From Lycorma delicatula (Eukaryota > Arthropoda > Insecta > Hemiptera > Fulgoridae), in assembly GCF_047948215.1 (NCBI RefSeq), contig NC_134455.1:305802147-305866146 (forward strand): DNA of 64,000 nucleotides, written 5' to 3'. The notes beneath the pieces are model-generated. The model was not told the origin of the DNA, made no database searches, and saw only the letters and a list, made by a program, of their open reading frames with translations. Positions 10,719-20,215 of this stretch are shown here, in pieces. Every line of letters starts with the position of its first letter. Within the stretch, counting starts at the first letter, position 1. Made by a program: the position numbers and the translations under genes.

Positions 10719-12419
10719 TTATTTATTTTATACGGCTTGTATGTTATTTTATAACGTTTTGTAAAATGCCTCTGGGTTATTTGAAGTGATTCAACATTCA
10801 CTAATTAATATTATTTTTTTTGAATATATGAGATAATTTTTCTATTTTAGATGTTATTTTATCATTTCATATTTATTTGCAGAGAATTGAGTTCAACAAG
10901 ATAAGTAAATGTTAGTGTAACCAAGGTTAGTTTTTGTTTTTTATTTTTTATTTTTTTATAATATTTAATCTAATCCTATTAAAGAAATGCCATAGAACAC
11001 ATTTCTACTACGAAAAAATTGCTCGTTTTTTACTTAGTAAAACATAAATCATGATGAATAAATACTTAATTTCCAATTTAACGAATTAAGCATTCTACAT
11101 TGCATTACAGAAAAAAAATATGTATATGTATATATAAACAAAGTAATTTAACTAATTTTAAATGTTTTGTGTTTTTTTTTTTTAACTGTGAAGTTTAAAT
11201 GTTCAGTATAAATGCTACTTTATATTTCCGATAAGAAGTTCATTCTAGGGATTATTTGCATATTGCTAATGTAAATGACGATTTAAAAAAAAATCCTTAA
11301 TGTTAATTGAGATTAAAAAATATAATACTTTCCTTAATTACAAAAAATTAAGTAATCATAATTATAATAATTATTAATTACTGTTTTAAACGTATTTCGT
11401 TGGATTATTAATAAACCATTAGTGTAAACAATTATATATTACATAAGCAGATGACTGATAAACAGGTTTGTGGGCATCAAGGTCACAACTAAAGCATCTG
11501 TTTCTGACACGAGTCGAATTTCCCTGATCGATTGGGCGAAAGGTCTTCTCCTATTAGGAATACCTACTGTGACTTTACAGACCTTCCTGATTCAACCTCG
11601 GATAAAATGAAGGTTGATAGTACTTCTATTATATACCAACTTCAATCTTCTTACATAAAATAAAATAAAATTTCACAGAAAATGTATATATATAAAACCA
11701 TTTGTTAAGTATTTTATCTGTATCATTTATTCTGTTAATGTTTTTTTTTTTTTTTAATTAACGGTCAGGTTAAATGTATTAAAAATAATAATGATTTTAT
11801 ATAAATTAAAAAAAAATTATATCCTTTATTGCAAAATATTTGCACTGGAAAATTAAAAATAAATAAAAAGTTATTAATTTTTACATTATTATAGAAACAT
11901 TAATCGAACTATCTACCCAATTATTAGGAGATTTACAAATTATTGTCCAGACTAGGTCTATCACTTGATAGCATACCCTATTTTTATTAGGGGATAATAG
12001 CATTTATGATATAAAAACAAACTTATCTTATGTTTTTAGAAAAAGCATAGAAACACGTAATACAGTTTTATTTTCAGGATTCGTTTTGTAGAGATTGGTT
12101 GAAAAGGTTAAAATTATTTCAAAGAACTTATAAATTCTCAAAAAAAAAAAAACAAATTGACTAAGATATAAAAATTTTTGTTAAATAATAATATAATCAA
12201 AATCATATAACCATAATTCACCATAAAATAAAGAAAGGCAAACTTACCTGTAAGTAAAGAAAGGAGTTAGCAAAGGGCGAAGTTTTCCTTCTTTCTTTCT
12301 AATGTATATATGGAAGAAACAATAAAAGATTAGAAGAAATATTTGATTATGATCAATACTTAAAGTGTGTCACTTATTAATTATATTGTTTTTTTTTTTT
12401 GAAACGTTATATTATAATG
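10719..12419. other. AT-rich non-coding stretch
   Basis: No exon seen. A less AT-rich patch at 11460-11600 (GGCATCAAGGTCACAACTAA onward) looks like an old repeat fragment but gives no recognisable translation. The rest is A/T runs. Confidence 0.45.
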
Positions 12420-12750
12420 AAAAACTAGAAGTGAAGCAGAAAAAGTAATGAATGAAGTGGGATGATGGCTTAGGAGAAATATTCAGTTTAAAAACCAACA
12501 TTAATATTATATTATTAATTTAAGAGAACAAAAAATACCAAAAGTTACGAAATTTTGTTATTCTGGTACTAAAATCTCAAAGTATTTAAGAAGTAAGGAA
12601 GACATCAAAAGCGGATAACACAGAAACTAGAAGAGCGGAAAAAATAAATCAACTGATTTTTAAACATTGATTTGGAAATTAGAAAGAAATTATTTTTTAA
12701 ACAGTTTCACGGATGTAACGCATTATGGAACAGTTATATGAAAATAGGAA
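12420..12750 (+). pseudogene. RTE-like LINE reverse transcriptase C-terminal relic
   Basis: Reading plus frames gives scattered LINE thumb motifs: EKVMNEVG, then KVTKFCYSGTKISKYLRSKE followed by DIKSG, then a decayed equivalent of the IDLEIRK-block. This is the same order as the FCYLGSRIT-DGRSRSDIK segment of the RTE-type LINE at 22.5-25.7 kb, but the sequence differs enough to be another, older family. Stops and frame changes occur throughout. A perfect 12-bp hairpin sits just after it at 12756-12784. Confidence 0.5.
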
Positions 12751-12755
12751 ATATG

Positions 12756-12784
12756 AAAAATCACAATATAGAATTGTGATTTTT
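12756..12784. repeat. Perfect 12-bp hairpin, 5-nt loop
   Basis: Arms AAAAATCACAAT (12756-12767) and its exact reverse complement (12773-12784), with loop ATAGA. Confidence 0.85.
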
Positions 12785-13138
12785 GGTATTGCAGGAAGAT
12801 ATCGAAAGACAGGGTTAAATGCGGTAAACTTTTTTCCCCATCGTTTCTCACATCAGCAATAGTAGTCACTAGCAACTTAAATAAAACTAAATTATTAGAA
12901 ATAATTAGGCAATAAACTCCAAACACTAGATAACAAACTGGAATGTGAGTAATAAATGGGAAATAGATATTGTAACATCACCACTAGCCTATTTTCACTG
13001 CGCACATAGTATTCTGTAATGGATCACATAAGCAAACCCGCTAAATTAATTTTTTCATCCCACTATCACAGAGAAACCACAACAGATTTTTTATGTATTT
13101 TTTGCGGATGAGTAAACCCTTCACATCTGAACTCAGGT

Positions 13139-13915
13139 TCAATTCTCGTCGAATAGACCCGAAAATTGAGAATCAATGAGTAAGTGGTTTACGGACCATT
13201 TTACATTGCACGCCTCACAGTTCTTCTGAAAAGAGCCAGATAGATGAGAGTGGGTTAGCTTTGTGTGTCCAATCCCCGGCCAGTTAGGATGACTTGATCT
13301 CTTCAGCGGTTTGGGATTAAAGGGTTTTTTCGAAGACGTTCTCCTGGATGCCATGTAAGGCCGTGCGAGGACTCAACATCCAAAACTTATTCCACTGACT
13401 AAGTAGTTTCATACGAACTGTCTTCGTGAAGTCGTTCTCACATGCTAATTCTAATCGGAGGCCATTTGTTGTCATTCTTTTGATAGCCTTATCAGATCAA
13501 CCGTTCCCAAGGATGCCGCAATGGCCCGGAATCCATACGAATACAACTGTTTTGTTTACTCTTGAGAGGGTGTCATAAATAATTTGAATGATGGATTCAG
13601 ATCGTCTGCAGCTGAAGCTCTAAAGTACACTCATAATCAGTTATTATCAGGAAGCTGTCGTCACAACACGGGCCTCAATAACTCTTAAGGCAGAGGAAAT
13701 TGCTTCGGTCTCCCAAAAGAACACAGAGAAATAGGGACTAAGCTTATTATTATCTCGTTGTCAGGGAAAATTATTGAACAGCCACAATTGTCGGCGAGAC
13801 AGAGCCGTCTGTATAGATGTGGGTTTAACCGTTGTATCTCTTAGTCATCTCGCTAAATTGTCGTTAGCAGATCGGTAATGTAGCTCACGTTTACGTCTTC
13901 CCATCTACGGGATTG
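13139..13915 (-). pseudogene. RNase H domain and C-terminal tail of an I/Jockey-type LINE
   Basis: On minus, the upstream part (about 13915-13400) shows RNase H features over broken frames: SVFFWETEAISSALRVIEAR, LIMSVL, then ESIIQIIYDTLSRVNKTVVF followed by VWIPGHCGILGN with SDKAIK close behind. That matches the PGHCGI-GN-AD signature of LINE-encoded RNase H. Downstream, 13354-13139 gives LKRSSHPNWPGIGHTKLTHS and NCEACNVKWSVNHLLIDSQF, the usual tail after RNase H with its Cys/His cluster. Several stops and frameshifts are present. The 5' reverse transcriptase part was not found, so this is a 5'-truncated or decayed copy. RNase H makes I clade or a relative the likeliest source. Confidence 0.8.
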
Positions 13916-14284
13916 TGAAATTTGAAATTTCTCAATTATTACTCTATATATTATTAAAATAAAGAATAAGACTGATGAGTTAAAAATTAAAGGTTGCTAG
14001 ATATTCAATTTGTTTTTTCAAGGAAAATATAAAGGTTAAAGGTAGTAACATAGACAAGGGTTAGAATATATGAAACAGAATAATTAGAAGAAAAGGCGGA
14101 TAATTGGTATATCTATGCAAAAATTTTGGTTCAAAATAGAATACAGGTTTGAATTAAATGTATCAAAACAATAACCAATACGAAGATAAAAATCTGTAAT
14201 AAATAGCTTATTCAGAGTATTTAATATCTAGTTAAACTTAAACATTCACACCTATTTCTGACTTCATTCTCTTCCATCCTGTAT
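13916..14284. other. AT-rich non-coding stretch
   Basis: Nothing recognisable apart from being immediately 5' (minus sense) of the RNase H relic. It may hold unrecognisable LINE remains. Confidence 0.4.
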
Positions 14285-14385
14285 CCAACGGTAACCTTTC
14301 TTTCTTTTTCCTGTTTAGCATCCGGTAATTACCGTTCAGATAATACTTCAGAGGATAAATGAGGATGATAACCAACGGTAACCTT
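14285..14385 (-). mobile_element. 5'-truncated SINE tail with perfect 14-bp target-site duplication
   Basis: A 73-bp insert (14299-14371) is bounded by two identical copies of CCAACGGTAACCTT (14285-14298 and 14372-14385). Read on minus, the insert begins TATCATCCTC, runs through CTCTGAAGTATTATCTGAAC and GGTAATTACCGGATGC, and ends in an A-rich GGAAAAAGAAAGA. The same ATCATCC...GCTAAACAG-AAAAAG tail ends the tRNA-headed SINE at 62.5-62.8 kb. The structure (truncated 5' end, A-rich 3' end, exact duplication) is a typical LINE-mobilised SINE insertion, and the perfect duplication suggests it is fairly recent. Confidence 0.88.
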
Positions 14386-14819
14386 ATTGACTATATACAA
14401 ATCAATAAGAAAAGCATTATTCTGCCTCCTAACAGTATACCTAATTATTAAAATTTCAGGATCTCATTGTCTTTTTTAAAAATATTTATGAAATCTTTAC
14501 TACTAAAAGAATAGAATCTCATTATGAAGTTTTCCACTTACTCTAAATTACATTTATTCATTATCTGTTAAAACGCAATTTTATCATATATTTAAAAATC
14601 ACTTATGTAATATATACATTATTTATTTTAAAATAATATTCTTGAAGAATTATTGAAATATATTTCAGTAGATGCAAGTTAAACACCAAGCAAGAAAAAT
14701 GTTAATCTAACAAAACACAATGGAAATAGAGCAAAAATGTCCGGAAAAGATGTAATAATTTTTTAACTATCAGAATAAGAAAATTGGATGTTAAAAAATT
14801 TTGATGTAAACACAACATG
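14386..14819. other. AT-rich non-coding stretch
   Basis: Nothing recognisable between the SINE tail and the dispersed repeat copy A. Confidence 0.5.
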
Positions 14820-15322
14820 ACTTCCTTTTACGCCTATTAAATTACATAAACAATTTATTTGAAAGCTAAATAAAGGAAAAAGGAGATGAAGTCAAATTTA
14901 AACCGATGTACCCTCCCCATTTAAGATCCAGACATTTCATTTACAAAAATTTTATTTGAGTATAACTCTGGAACCAATGAAAATAAATACAACTAACAAT
15001 ATATTGTTAAAAAGCTCTCAATAAGGGATTATTACTGCGACTAAGAACAACTTCAAATCAATTTTTTTTGGATTTTGGACTTTTTTGGACACTTTTGGTT
15101 CAGTCCATTGCAATAAAAAGGAAAGGTGCGACTAGATATTCCAAAACTCCTAAATCCGAAATTTCAACATCCTACGGCTAATCGTTTTTGAGTTATGCGA
15201 GATACATACGTACGTACGTATAGACGTCACAGCGAAACTAAGTCAAAATGGATATTTCCGTTAAAATCAGAAAATCGAAATTTTTCGCAACCACAATTCT
15301 TTCTTTACTTCGTACAAAGAAG
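14820..15322 (-). repeat. Dispersed ~0.5-kb repeat, copy A
   Basis: Minus-strand copy of a family seen at least six times here. From its 5' end (plus 15322) it reads CTTCTTTGTACGAAGTAAAG, then GCGAAAAATTTCG, AAATATCCATTTTGAC, GTGACGTCTATACGTACGTA, CTCAAAAACGATTAGCCGTA, a poorly conserved stretch, CCAAAAGTGTCCAAAA, GCAGTAATAA, TTATTTTCATTGGTTCCAGA and finally TGTAATTTAATAGGCGTAAA with the AGGAAGT end near 14820. The frame at 15248-15664 overlaps its 5' end and is not a gene. Confidence 0.82.
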
Positions 15323-15811
15323 CAAAAAAGATTTTTTATTGTTTTTATAAATCTATTGGGTAGATTGATTTTTGGTTATGGGCTAAAATTAAAACAAATT
15401 CATAAATTATTCTTGAAAAATATAAAGCAAGAAATATGTTTTCCATTAAAAAAAATACAAATCTTACAACTGGTCTTGATAAATATGATTACAATTAATT
15501 TTCATTATTTTCATAACTTACAACTAATATTTTTCTATTATTCGTCACTTTCTCAATCCTTGTGTAAGTCTATAGCTTCAAAATGTATGCCGGTATGCCT
15601 TCACAGTTCTTACGATAAAATTATTGTTCAGGTCTCCATAATTATTATTTTATTTATTTATTAGCTCACAAACTAATAATGGAAAACATTAAATCTGTTA
15701 AAATATTCTTTATCAGTATTATTTATTTTTATATATATTTGCCAATCAAAAGAAAATGTTGTGTCTAGGAAGATTTTCACATCTTTATTACTACTTGTTT
15801 TTTTTTTTTTG
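15323..15811. other. AT-rich non-coding stretch
   Basis: Nothing recognisable. It ends in a T run just before a short GC-containing hairpin at 15812-15836. Confidence 0.5.
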
Positions 15812-15836
15812 CCTAAGAAGGCGTCACCTTCTTAGG
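15812..15836. repeat. Perfect 10-bp hairpin, 5-nt loop
   Basis: CCTAAGAAGG, loop CGTCA, then the exact reverse complement. It stands directly before dispersed repeat copy F. Confidence 0.85.
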
Positions 15837-15842
15837 TTTCGT

Positions 15843-15968
15843 TATTCCTTTCTTGTACGAAGTAAAGGAAGTATTGTGATCGCGAAAAATACCGGTTTTC
15901 AGATTTCAACAAAATATCCATTTTGAACCAAAAATGTCCAAAAAAATGTTCACCGAACCAAAAGTATC
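15843..15968 (+). repeat. Dispersed repeat, copy F (5' fragment)
   Basis: Contains the family's 5' landmarks in plus orientation: CTTGTACGAAGTAAAGGAAG, GATCGCGAAAAAT, CAGATTTCAACAAAATATCC, ATTTTGA, then jumps to ACCAAAAATGTCCAAAA. The central part is missing. Copy F runs without a gap into the R1-like LINE fragment. Confidence 0.8.
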
Positions 15969-17560
15969 CAAGCAGAGCGGGCACCCGAAGGACCAGAAAG
16001 ATACCACTGATTATCCTCCTGAATGTCCGCAGTGCTTTCAATAGCATTCCGTGGAGACACGTCTTGGAAGAAATGCGGAGGAGGAATATAAGTTCATACC
16101 TAAGAGCCTCAGTAAGTAATTATGTACAGGGTATAGAGCTGCTGACACCAGTAGAAGGAGGAGAAATAAGTTTCCAGATGTATGGGGGGGTTCCCCAAAG
16201 ATCTGTACTAAAGTCTCTCTTATAGTACCTGTTTTTTGACGGGGTCTCGAGGTTGGGATTTCCGGAGGGGGTGACACTCGTTGCGTACGCCGACGATTTG
16301 GCGGTGCGCGTTGATGACCCTACAGAACACAAAGTGGAGGAAAAGGTGAATAGGGCCATAACACAGATAAGCAAGTGGTTGGCGACAATGGAGCTACGTC
16401 ACGCTCTAAAAAGAAACGCAACTCGTAGTTGTGGCAGGTCGACATAAGTTTGAAAGAATTCAAGTTATGGTCGATCGGATTACAAACAACGCCCTTTGTG
16501 AAATATCTCTGGGTATGGTTCGATCAAAATTGACTATACAACCGACACCTCAATGAAGCATGCAGTAAAGCGGAGAGGATCGTCAACACTCTGATGGGAG
16601 TCAAGTGGGAATCCAAAGCAGCTAAAAGAAAGCTATTGATGATAGCAGCGATTTGTATAGTATTATACGCTGTGCCTGCCTGGTTTTCGGCACTAAACAG
16701 CAAGAGGAATGTGAGTATGGTGACATCACTGCAGAGACGAATGAATTTAAGGATCGTGGCGGCGTATCGAACACGGTATCGGCGGATGCGGCGGGAGTCC
16801 TGGCCGGGGTACCGCCGACCCAATTACGAGCTACCCAAATGAAACGGATCTATGAGACCATGTACAGGGAAGATGCCACTAATCTCTTGCTACAAGAATG
16901 GCAAGAGAAGTGGAACGCCGCTACAACTGGAGCGTGAACAAAGAAGCTTATTCCTGAGATAGAATCGCGACGTGGGGTACTACCTGTCACAATTCCTCTC
17001 CCGTCACGGAGGATTTGGTGTATACTTACATAGGTTTAGAAGAAGGGAGCCCCCAAATTATGTGAACTGCGGTCAAGAGGACACTCCCTGCCACACCTTT
17101 TTTTGAATGCGCACGTTGGGAGGATCTAAAAGCAAGATATAACATAAAAGAGATTACCCCGGAAACTATAACAAAATATATGCTGAGTTGTAAGGAGAAA
17201 TGGCTGACAATAGAGCAATTCGTGACTGCAAAGGAAACAAAGGAAATGGATTAAAAGAAGTGGGAGGAGTTACTTTAAGAAGGAAAGGAAAAAACATAAC
17301 GACTGAGTCCCGGCTGCTGGAGTAGGGCCCGGGAACGGGATAGCCGGGCCCGGTATCCCCGGTCTTAGCGGTTAAAGGCAGAGGCAAGATGAAAATAGGA
17401 AAAAGATCCGGAACCGATGAGCCGACCTATCATGCCGGAGGTACTGCCGGCAGGTGGGACGGCTCATTAGAGTCGCAAGGACACTCTCCTGGGCTGAGTA
17501 ATACTTGATTGTTTAGCCGGTCCAGGATAGCAGGAGAACAAACAAACGTAAAAAACAAGC
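15969..17560 (+). mobile_element. R1-like non-LTR retrotransposon, 3' half, degenerate
   Basis: Much more GC-rich than its flanks. It begins inside the reverse transcriptase (RRTRKIPLIILLNVRSAFNS near 15990-16050) and continues to the C-terminal region and a non-coding tail ending near GCAGGAGAACAAACAAACG (17538-17556). The 5' end is truncated and joined to dispersed repeat copy F. Clade assignment rests on the RT blocks and on the R1-like order of the C-terminal region. No clear target-site duplication was seen. Confidence 0.82.
15980..16937 (+). pseudogene. R1-like reverse transcriptase, broken
   Basis: Motif A reads LLNVRSAFNSIPW, where the catalytic Asp normally precedes the V (LLDV-type), so it is replaced by Asn. 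The next block is YGGVPQRSVLKSLL (degenerate GVPQGSVLGPLL), a stop follows at about 16223, then LGFPEGVTLVAYADDLAVRV carries an intact YADD box near 16290. Thumb blocks are LLMIAAICIVLYAVPAWFSA then SLQRRMNLRIVAAYRT in one frame, switching near 16770 to VSADAAGVLAGVPPTQLRAT and LLLQEWQEKWNAATTGA in another. It would have copied LINE RNA. The motif A change, stops and frameshifts make it inactive. Confidence 0.85.
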
Positions 17561-17718
17561 GTTAAATCTTATTATTTCGCAATAACTTGGTTTAACGACA
17601 TAATAACAATAATATTTTTTAATACCGTGTTTGTTTTTATTAATTTTTCATTCTGAACAAATAATTAAATTATTGTAAAATAAATAATCTCTGGGTATAT
17701 AATATATATATATATACA
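17561..17718. other. AT-rich spacer ending in TA repeat
   Basis: AT-rich stretch ending in a short (TA)n run at 17698-17716, which is the target sequence abutting the Helitron-type end that follows. Confidence 0.6.
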
Positions 17719-17745
17719 CTAGCTTTTACTTGCGGCTACGCTCAC
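17719..17745 (-). mobile_element. Helitron-type 3' terminus (CTAG|T)
   Basis: Read on minus, the sequence runs GTGAGCGTAGCCGCAAGTAA then AAGCTAG and is followed by T, then the TA repeat. Helitrons end in CTRR, insert between A and T, and usually carry a GC-rich hairpin a few bases before the end. Here CTAG, the following T and a degenerate GCG-TA-GCC-GC region all fit. The adjoining Rep fragment supports the call. Confidence 0.65.
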
Positions 17746-17923
17746 GGTGAACCTTTAAACGAAATACGCGAGCAACTATGTCATGTCGATCAGTAGCTTT
17801 TTGCCCGGTCATTAGCTCTTTAGTTACATCCTGCCACGAAGGATTACAGGTAAAATATTTATATGTAAATATTTTCACATTGAAAATTTGTTGATTTGGT
17901 TTACACTTTGGTTCCTGGTTCAT
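17726..17923 (-). pseudogene. Helitron Rep (helitron-like N) domain fragment
   Basis: The 65-codon frame contains YKYFTCNPSWQDVTKELMTG, QKATDRHDIVARVFRLKV. The FTCNP-W block and the DRPDLVARVF-type block are the conserved parts of the Helitron replication initiator domain, which nicks and joins single-stranded DNA during rolling-circle transposition. The usual GQ-A-DRPDLV is here GQKATDRHDIV. Downstream it runs directly into the Helitron-like 3' terminus. Everything between Rep and the helicase C-terminus is missing, so this is an internally deleted derivative or a nested fragment. The start codon shown by the frame is not the original one. Confidence 0.75.
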
Positions 17924-19230
17924 TCTGACTTTTTGATTATTGCATATCGATTTAAAACTTGATCACATTTAATTAAAGAAGAATTTTATAATTAAAAATA
18001 AAGAATATAATGAGAAAATTAATAATATTATCTTCAAAAATGCAATATATATTCATAAATGAAAGTAATTTGAACTGTGAAAATTTTAATAAATGCCCTC
18101 CAAAATAAAAACTTTTTTACGACCAGTTGTTGAATAATTAATTATAGAATAAATAAATATTGTGGTGTAAGTTTGGATTAATTAGCAAATTAAATGTTAA
18201 AACAGCTTTTCAAACATATTTAAAGAAAAAATATAAAAATTAACTCTGCAATCTTCTCATAAAATTAATAAATGGAAAGCACTAAATGTCAACATAAATT
18301 TCTTTAAAAAAAAAGTAATGAAGGAAAACAACTATTTCATTTTTTTTTTTTTTTTGTAATTGTTTACAACGTTATTTAAATCTATACAATTAAGTTAAAA
18401 AATTACGTTATATTTTCTTAACACAAATTTTTCTGTACGTAATTGACACAAAACCAGGCTAAATGGCATATTATGTCATAGCTCCTGCTATTAACATTAT
18501 CAAAATTGTGGTAAAACTAGAGTTGTGAAAAAATAAAATAAATTTAATAATGTAAAAATCTTTTATATTTCTGTAAGTTAAAATGATGTTTTTATAAAAT
18601 GTTACTGTTAAAAACAAGAATATATTAATAACAGGTATCTATTTTATCTGACAGAGTGACTCAATATATTAAGCAGTTAATGTAAAAGGCAGGTCCAAAG
18701 CAAACAGAGTTGATTTACAAGTGCTTTAAGACACGCAGCTTCCCACCGCTACTCTCTTGGCAAATTCAAGTATCTTTGGTGAATACATTAATAATTTCAC
18801 TTAAATTGCGTTTCTTGGGTTTAACGACAGAGTGATTTATAATAATAAAAAAAAAAATAATTATAATATATTTTATACATTATTATTCACCAAGGTTGTT
18901 ATTCTTTTCACTATTTTCAGAATTGTCATTAAATATATTTCTTTTAACTAAACTTTAAATCTTCAGAAATAATCATATCTGGAAAACTGAAAATTATTCT
19001 TATGTTGTTCCACAACGTATGACAAGACTATTAATTGGCCTAATTTGATTATGATTAAATGGTAAATAAAAATAAAAATATACATTTGTAGTGGATATGA
19101 AAATCTCGCCTTTAATTAACGATTAATATAACTCATGACATACATTTTTTATGGACATTATTATTAAAAATAATAAATAATTTTGTGACATTTGATAAAC
19201 CTAACATGGATTTTATGTTATTTTATGGAG
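17924..19230. other. AT-rich non-coding stretch
   Basis: No recognisable gene. A less AT-rich patch at 18680-18790 gives no convincing translation. Confidence 0.5.
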
Positions 19231-20215
19231 TACCAGTGTGACACAAAGATTTAGATGCTGCAAGGAACCGACATCGAAAAGAGAGCGTGAGGAGGCGTCT
19301 GGCTTTGAGGATCTGCGAAGCTTATAGGACTGTCTGAGCGGGGGCAGTTTTATTCCTCGCAGGGACGCCTCCCATTGCATTGCTCGCCCAGATGCGGTGT
19401 GAGACGAATTCGTTTGTAGACAGACAGACCGCATACTGTAGACAGACTTTTACTGGAGAGGTAGCAAACACAATGGAACACCGCAACATCCGGAGTATGG
19501 GCACGCCAATTTATTGCGGAGGTTAGGCCGTGGGTCATTAGGAAATTTGGTGAGCTCAGTTATGAGCTCACGCAGTTTTTGACAGGCCACGGCTGTTACC
19601 GACAGTATTTATTCAATCGAAGAAGAGCGTATGACATCTCGTGCCCATATTACGCTGAGCCTGACGATGCGGAACACGTAGTCTTCTGCTGCTGCAGATT
19701 GGAGGCTTTGAGAAATATTACGGTCTTTTGGGCCCTTTAACGCCTGATAATGTTGTTCAGAAGATGCTACGAGATGAGAGGACGGGAACTCCATCTCCAG
19801 TATGGTGGGTAGCATTATCCCCTGTAAGAGGTCAGAGGCGTAGGATAGTATATAGACGAGCAGGGATCGCCTGCGCGCAGCACCGGAGCAATACGAGTGG
19901 ATGGGGAAGGGATAGCTCGGGCGGGGTAGTAGTCGGGGGCCCCTCGGGGTCGTCGCTGCTAATGAGGTGCCCGAGGCTTCCTCACCTATCTAGAGAAGGT
20001 CCGAAACGAGAGAAGAGAACGACAACGCAAGGGAAGCAAAACAAGAAGCCCGCAGATGAAACAACAGCACATGCTGAAAGACTGATATCAGGTCTGCTGT
20101 TTAAGAAGGAGGTTTTTTAGTCGGTGAAAGCCCGACACTACCGTCTTTCGTGGGCAGACGGTGGCTGGCAGAGCTTTTCCTCCCCCTACGAAAAAAATGG
20201 ATTTCAAAAAAAAAT
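19231..20215 (+). mobile_element. R1-like LINE, 3' terminal fragment
   Basis: GC-rich block. Plus frames read RRRLALRICEAYRTVSERGQ near 19290, then after frame changes WNTATSGVWARQFIAEVRPW, KFGELSYELTQFLTGHGCYR and RAYDISCPYYAEPDDAEHVV. This is the region after the reverse transcriptase thumb, including the C-terminal zinc knuckle, where the second Cys is Tyr (CPYY). Then LTPDNVVQKMLRDER leads into the C-terminus. Final non-coding sequence ends near CTTTTCCTCCCCCTACG with a short A-run (20184-20200). The 130-codon frame at 19728-20120 is in part the shifted continuation, so it is not an intact gene. It could be the same family as 15.97-17.56 kb or a close relative. Confidence 0.78.

Noticed and set aside
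15248..15664. 138-codon open frame
   Set aside because: Its start lies inside dispersed repeat copy A and the rest is AT-driven (K, I, L, F, N). No family features.
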